36,593 nt of DNA from Faecalicatena fissicatena (GTDB lineage Bacteria > Bacillota > Clostridia > Lachnospirales > Lachnospiraceae), in contig LDAQ01000024.1 in NCBI GenBank assembly GCA_001028025.1, forward strand, positions 1 to 36,593, given 5' to 3'. A program made the position numbers and the translations under genes. A model generated the notes under the pieces. That model did not search any database and was not told where the DNA came from. It saw only the letters and a program-made list of their open reading frames with translations. Below are positions 32,845-36,593 of the stretch, in pieces; position 1 is the stretch's first letter; each line of letters opens with the position of its first letter.

Positions 32845-33050
32845 AGGGATGCATTCATCGGTCAGTACCTCTGGACAATCCCTATATTCCGTACATTAGT
32901 ACCTATAACAAATATATCTTATATTTTCACTTTTTTATAGTATCTGTAACGTAGTTATTTATCAACAATTTGCTATACTTAATACATACAGATTACCATT
33001 GATTCTGCACCCCTTTTTAAATAACAATTATAAATCCGGAGGTATTGTTT

Positions 33051-34223
33051 ATGAAAGCAGTCGTTGCTGTTGATTCTTTTAAAGGCAGTTTAAGTTCCAT
33101 GGAGGCCGGGAATGCGGTCCGCGAAGGTATCCTGAAAGCATGTCCCGATGCCAGCGTAATTGTCAGGCCATTGGCTGACGGAGGAGAAGGTACAACCGAT
33201 GCCCTCATAGAGGGACTGGGCGGTGAGCGCATGGAAATCACCGTAACCGGCCCTCTCGGCGAACCTGTTTCCGCCTGTTATGGATACCTGAAAGAAACCG
33301 GTACCGCCATTATTGAAATGGCATCCGCCGCAGGCATCACCCTGATTCCGGGAGATATGCGCAACCCGCTTGCCGCCACTACCTATGGTGTGGGCGAAAT
33401 GATAACGGATGCAGCTGAAAAAGGATGCCGCAATTTTATTATAGGAATCGGCGGAAGCGCCACCAACGATGGCGGTATCGGCATGCTCCAGGCCCTTGGA
33501 TATGTCTTTTTGGATGAAGACGGCCATGAAACAGGCCGGGGTGCCCAGGCTCTCTCAGGAATCAGCAGGATCTGTACCGACAATGTTTACCCCTGGTTGT
33601 CCGAATGTACATTCCAGGCTGCCTGTGACGTAACCAACCCGCTCTGCGGAGAAAACGGCGCCACATACATATACGGCCCGCAAAAAGGAGTCACCGAAGA
33701 AATGAAACCCCGGCTGGACGCCGCTCTGGCCCACTTCGCCCGAATCACCGCTGATACCTTCGGCTCCGATCATGTCCAGGCTCCCGGTGCAGGTGCTGCC
33801 GGAGGTCTTGGTTTCGCTCTTCTCAGTTACCTGAACGCCCGCCTCACACCCGGGATAGACCTGATTCTGGACGCAGTCCGTCTGGAAGAAGATTTAAAAA
33901 CCGCAGACATCGTAATCACCGGTGAAGGCCGCCTCGACCATCAGACCGCTATGGGCAAAGCGCCTGTCGGAGTCGCCGCTCTTGCACAAAAATACAACAC
34001 CAAAGTACTCGCATTCGCCGGAAGCGTCACCCCGGATGCCCGTGCCTGCAACGGTGCCGGAATCGACGCCTACTTCCCCATAGTCCGCGGAATCACCACT
34101 CTGGAAGAAGCCCTCACCCCGGAAAATGCAGCCCGGAACCTGACTGATAGTACGGAACAGGTTTTCCGCCTCATAAAAGTTCTGTCAGATCACAAATATA
34201 AACAAACAGAGGGATTAAATTGA
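33051..34223 (+). CDS. garK: Glycerate kinase (GarK/GlxK family)
   Basis: A 390-aa class I glycerate 2-kinase phosphorylating D-glycerate, joining sugar-diacid, glyoxylate or serine breakdown to lower glycolysis. Visible family motifs: VAVDSFKGSLSSMEA at the N-terminus, PLADGGEGTTDAL, GIGGSATNDGGIGMLQALG, the mid-protein ACDVTNPLCGENGA with GPQKG, and VITGEGRLDHQT near the C-terminus. The ATG at 33051 with GGAGG 8 nt upstream is preferred to the TTG two codons earlier. A TATACT -10 element (32974-32979) lacks a good -35, which suits activation by the CdaR-type protein encoded upstream. It converges with the TauE gene, 34 nt apart. Confidence 0.95.
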   Translation: MKAVVAVDSFKGSLSSMEAGNAVREGILKACPDASVIVRPLADGGEGTTDALIEGLGGERMEITVTGPLGEPVSACYGYLKETGTAIIEMASAAGITLIPGDMRNPLAATTYGVGEMITDAAEKGCRNFIIGIGGSATNDGGIGMLQALGYVFLDEDGHETGRGAQALSGISRICTDNVYPWLSECTFQAACDVTNPLCGENGATYIYGPQKGVTEEMKPRLDAALAHFARITADTFGSDHVQAPGAGAAGGLGFALLSYLNARLTPGIDLILDAVRLEEDLKTADIVITGEGRLDHQTAMGKAPVGVAALAQKYNTKVLAFAGSVTPDARACNGAGIDAYFPIVRGITTLEEALTPENAARNLTDSTEQVFRLIKVLSDHKYKQTEGLN

Positions 34224-34257
34224 CGTTCCAGACTGTTCTTTCAAACGATAAGTATAG

Positions 34258-35034
34258 TCATCGGAAAAATTTTACTGCGACCATAGCAATTCCCAGCACA
34301 GACAGTACTATTCCAGTCGCCCGGTTCAGAGTCTTAGCCGGAGCCTTATTCGCAAATTTGGCTGCTACTCTTGCCCCAATCAGCGTAAACAAGATGCATA
34401 ATACAAGGGCAGGTACATCCGGCAATCCGCCACTGATGGAAAAATGGGATACGGCCCCTGTAAAAGCGGTAAATGCCATAATAAATACGCTTGTCCCCAC
34501 TGCGGTCTTCAGCTCATATCCCAATATACTTGTCAGCATCAGCAGCATCATCATACCGCCGCCTGCCCCAATAAATCCACAGATAAATCCGATCACGATA
34601 CCACACAGTATCGACTGGATCACCTTTGTTCTGGTGCTTTTTTCCTCCTGCTTTTCCTTTGTGGTCATAACCGGTTTTACGATAAATTTGATTCCCAGAA
34701 GCAGAGTCATAAAGACAGAAAAGCTTCCCATCGTTGTATTGGGGACCAATGAAGCGATATAGCTGCCAAACAGGGTGAATACCAGAACCGTGCAGAGCAT
34801 TACCACCCCATTTTTTATATCCAGGTTTTTGTGCTTTCCATATGTATATGCAGAGACTGCCGATGCCAGCACGTCAGATGCAAGTGATATTCCCACCGCT
34901 TCATATGCATCAAATCCGAGAAATGTGATCAGCATTGGCGAAATCACCGCTGCCGCGGAAAGTCCCGCCAGTCCCGTTCCGATCCCTGCTCCCATTCCTG
35001 CCGCCAGGCAGACAAGTATCTTCGCTATCATCAT
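34258..35034 (-). CDS. TauE/SafE-family anion permease
   Basis: A 258-aa polytopic protein of the sulfite-exporter TauE/SafE family: about eight hydrophobic helices in two repeats, with the characteristic GTGLAGLSAAAVISPML segment near the N-terminus and the matching GFICGFIGAGGGMMML near residue 155. Substrates of characterised relatives are sulfite, sulfoacetate or other organosulfur anions; which applies here cannot be told. Its start overlaps the stop of the MarR gene (ATGA), so the two are translationally coupled and share the MarR-controlled promoter. Confidence 0.88.
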   Translation of the reverse strand: MMIAKILVCLAAGMGAGIGTGLAGLSAAAVISPMLITFLGFDAYEAVGISLASDVLASAVSAYTYGKHKNLDIKNGVVMLCTVLVFTLFGSYIASLVPNTTMGSFSVFMTLLLGIKFIVKPVMTTKEKQEEKSTRTKVIQSILCGIVIGFICGFIGAGGGMMMLLMLTSILGYELKTAVGTSVFIMAFTAFTGAVSHFSISGGLPDVPALVLCILFTLIGARVAAKFANKAPAKTLNRATGIVLSVLGIAMVAVKFFR

Positions 35035-35474
35035 TCATCCCCCCGTCTTATTGTCTCTAAATTACTTGACATTCTGCACAGAATCTTTTCAAACATCTGC
35101 TTTTCTTCTTCCGTGATCCCCCTGAAAATCTTCTCCATGACCCCGGCCTGAGCCTCCAGCGCCTTTTTAAGCGGCACTGCCGCCTCCTTCGTAACTTCCA
35201 GATGGCTGATCCGCCTGTCTTTCTCATCCTCCCTGATTGAAAGCGCCCCTCTTTTTACCAGCAGCTCAACGGCCTTTGATACATAAGACTTGGCAATATG
35301 GCGGTATTCTACTATATCCCTGGCAGTATCATACTGGGGATTGTTATGAAGAAATAGAAGTACATCTACTTCCACTTTGCTCATCCCAAATTCAACAGCA
35401 ACTACATTGATGCTGCCGCTGTAGAGCTTGTTGAATAGGTTCGTAATTGATAAAAATTCACCTGTTGAAAGCAT
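35031..35474 (-). CDS. MarR-family transcriptional regulator
   Basis: A 147-aa winged-helix dimer. The central DNA-binding region (about 35-100) shows VEVDVLLFLHNNP, the recognition helix in AKSYVSKAVELLVKRGAL and the wing with DEKDRRISHLEVT, flanked by N- and C-terminal dimerisation helices. CAGGAGG precedes the ATG. It is the first gene of a two-gene operon with the TauE permease and most likely represses it through the palindrome at 35528-35556, releasing upon binding a small ligand (inference from family behaviour). Confidence 0.92.
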   Translation of the reverse strand: MLSTGEFLSITNLFNKLYSGSINVVAVEFGMSKVEVDVLLFLHNNPQYDTARDIVEYRHIAKSYVSKAVELLVKRGALSIREDEKDRRISHLEVTKEAAVPLKKALEAQAGVMEKIFRGITEEEKQMFEKILCRMSSNLETIRRGDE

Positions 35475-35527
35475 ATTTCCATCCTCCTGTTTGATCGGTT
35501 AGATTGTATCCTGCAGAATCGAATTAA

Positions 35528-35556
35528 GTTCATTATAGAACTGTTCTCCAATGAAC
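35528..35556. promoter_or_regulatory. 29-bp palindromic MarR operator candidate
   Basis: GTTCATTATAGAAC-T-GTTCTCCAATGAAC: two 14-nt arms matching at 12 positions around a single central base, with a perfect inner AGAACTGTTCT-type core. It begins 1 nt downstream of the -10 element of the marR promoter and therefore covers the start site, the typical position for autorepression. Confidence 0.75.
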
Positions 35557-35557
35557 T

Positions 35558-35585
35558 ATTCTAGCATAAAAATGAAGTTTGTCAA
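35558..35585 (-). promoter_or_regulatory. Promoter of the marR-tauE operon
   Basis: Minus strand: -35 TTGACA (35580-35585), 16-nt spacer, -10 TAGAAT (35558-35563). About 80 nt upstream of the marR start codon. Confidence 0.75.
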
Positions 35586-35621
35586 TTCATTTTAAAATAA
35601 TGGATGTTTTCAAAAAAACAG

Positions 35622-35650
35622 TTGAAATTCATAGAAAAAAGAGATATAAT
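35622..35650 (+). promoter_or_regulatory. Promoter of tRNA-Thr
   Basis: -35 TTGAAA (35622-35627), 17-nt spacer, consensus -10 TATAAT (35645-35650), 27 nt before the mature tRNA 5' end. Confidence 0.85.
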
Positions 35651-35677
35651 AATCAAGGTTCGTCTCACGGACCACAG

Positions 35678-35750
35678 GCTGAAATAGCTCAGTTGGTAGA
35701 GCACTTCACTCGTAATGAAGGGGTCGTCGGTTCAAGTCCGATTTTCAGCT
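35678..35750 (+). tRNA. tRNA-Thr (anticodon CGT)
   Basis: 73 nt folding as a full cloverleaf: acceptor GCTGAAA/TTTCAGC with discriminator T, D-arm GCTC/GAGC around AGTTGGTA, anticodon stem CTTCA/TGAAG with loop CTCGTAA (anticodon CGT, reads ACG), variable loop GGGTC, T-arm GTCGG/CCGAT with TTCAAGT. CCA is not encoded. It stands alone, with its own promoter and terminator. Confidence 0.96.
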
Positions 35751-35762
35751 TTCGCAAAAAAG

Positions 35763-35801
35763 GCCGCAAACCCGGTGTTTTCAAGGGGGTGCGGCTTTTT
35801 T
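35763..35801 (+). terminator. Intrinsic terminator of tRNA-Thr
   Basis: Stem GCCGCAAACCC/GGGGGTGCGGC (35763-35773 and 35785-35795) with an 11-nt loop, followed by TTTTTT. The stem has one mismatched or wobble region but is strong. Confidence 0.9.
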
Positions 35802-35928
35802 GATGCTCTTTTTGGGATCGAACGTATTTTCGAAAAGCCCCCGCTAAGATAGTCGTATTATGACGGGCTATTATTTCCTATCTCAAGGGCACAGTATATG
35901 GATGGATTGTTGCCAGCCATTTTAGTTT

Positions 35929-36294
35929 TTAGTCCACATATTCAATGTCCAGAAAATAATAAAAATCAGTTACATTCTTAGATATTGACATGCTAGGATT
36001 TTCTAACCGCCCTCTGACTCTCCTTATTACCTCTCTGTATGAATCCCAATAGTCCTCTTTCTTTGTCGGTTCTGTTGGATTTCTTGTGCTTACTACCATG
36101 TAAACTTGTTTTCCTAAGCCATCTACTATCTTTTCGTCAACAAGATATCCCTCATGAATAATCCCGGGTATATAAATGCCTGTTTCTTCATATACTTCAT
36201 TTGCACTCACACCCCATATATTAGCAATATAATCTGTGGTATAAAAATCTGTATTGAATCCATTAAATACAACTGAATATTGTTCTGTTAGCAT
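35929..36294 (-). CDS. Hypothetical protein
   Basis: A 121-aa soluble protein I do not recognise. It is rich in aromatic residues, with an N-terminal segment MLTEQYSVVFNGFNTDFYTT and the phrase DYIANIWGVSANEVYEETGIY, which looks like a helix-turn-helix-like or short alpha-helical unit. It ends acidic (DFYYFLDIEYVD). The frame is open to 36357, but the ATG at 36292-36294 has TGGAG 6 nt upstream, so I chose it. AT-rich compared with its neighbours; together with the repressor remnant alongside, this suggests acquired DNA next to the tRNA gene. Confidence 0.6.
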   Translation of the reverse strand: MLTEQYSVVFNGFNTDFYTTDYIANIWGVSANEVYEETGIYIPGIIHEGYLVDEKIVDGLGKQVYMVVSTRNPTEPTKKEDYWDSYREVIRRVRGRLENPSMSISKNVTDFYYFLDIEYVD

Positions 36295-36411
36295 AAAAAC
36301 TCCAAAAATGTATGCTTTGTAACTAATATATGCATTTCTCGAAATCCTGTTTTGCATTAACCGTTTTGTTGCATTACCTCAAACAAACATCTGTTTCTTA
36401 TTCTTATAACG

Positions 36412-36495
36412 TTATAATTGTTTTCCCAGAAGATCATCCACTGAAACTTTAAAAATATCTGCGATTTTGGCGTAAGTTAATCGCCGTATGATTGT
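36412..36495 (-). pseudogene. C-terminal remnant of an XRE-family HTH repressor
   Basis: A 27-codon open stretch ending in TAA whose translation reads LTYAKIADIFKVSVDDLLG near its end, the typical tail of helix-turn-helix_3 (Xre/Cro) regulators (recognition helix then F.VSVDDLL). It is preceded in frame by a stop (36496-36498) and has no start codon or ribosome binding site, so it is a fragment of a lost gene. Confidence 0.55.
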
Positions 36496-36593
36496 TTACT
36501 TAATATGAGGGAGCTATCTCCTCACTACTTTAGCTCCTTTCCCACCACATGAAAAGCCCGGTATCCTGATTATGATATGATCCCTCTAAAGTA

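Noticed and set aside
35731..36593. Phage attachment site duplicated from the tRNA-Thr 3' end
   Set aside because: No second copy of the tRNA 3' end is visible downstream within the window.

Overview
The window looks like chromosomal DNA of a monoderm (Gram-positive) member of the Clostridia, most likely Lachnospiraceae-like. This is an inference from AGGAGG-type ribosome binding sites, sigma-A-like promoters, the clostridial style of the pilins and ABC exporters, and a type IV pilus locus with no outer-membrane secretin (PilQ) or PilP. Assignment to a genus is not possible from the sequence alone.

Layout. (1) 135-4700, minus strand: methylglyoxal synthase (mgsA), then two ATPase/permease ABC exporter pairs. 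The promoter-proximal pair has a strong promoter and a GntR/YtrA-like palindromic operator, but no regulator gene lies next to it. (2) 4744-5044: a remarkable nested long inverted repeat (about 111-nt arms) in a 743-nt gene-free gap. (3) 5329-28467, minus strand: about 23 kb that is an essentially complete, co-directional type IV pilus (T4P) locus. In transcription order it encodes a major pilin, a small membrane protein, tandem terminators, the prepilin peptidase PilD, the platform protein PilC, a fused PilM-PilN, a PilO-like protein, the extension ATPase PilB (with an MshEN-like N-terminus) and the retraction ATPase PilT. It then encodes four minor prepilins: a giant prepilin of about 4,167 residues carrying some 35-38 GLUG-type repeats, a GspK/PilX-like prepilin lacking Glu5, a small prepilin, and a prepilin with chitin-binding-like C-terminal modules. 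(4) 28783-34223: a metallo-beta-lactamase-fold hydrolase, a tartronate-semialdehyde-reductase-like dehydrogenase, a second, separately transcribed type IV pilin with its own promoter and terminator, a CdaR-family sugar-diacid regulator and a glycerate kinase. (5) 34258-35474: a MarR-type regulator and a TauE/SafE permease, translationally coupled behind a promoter with a 29-bp palindrome. (6) 35678-36593: tRNA-Thr(CGT), a hypothetical gene and the decayed tail of an XRE-type repressor gene.

How it works together (inference): PilB and PilT on PilC/PilMN/PilO would drive a retractable pilus built from the 158-aa pilin and possibly the 277-aa second pilin. The four distal prepilins would form a tip complex that displays a very large GLUG/beta-sandwich adhesin and glycan-binding-like domains. 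A T4P used to carry a roughly 450-kDa pilin-anchored adhesin is the most unusual system in the window. The reductase, CdaR and glycerate kinase form a small glycerate/sugar-acid module in which the second pilin gene is embedded.
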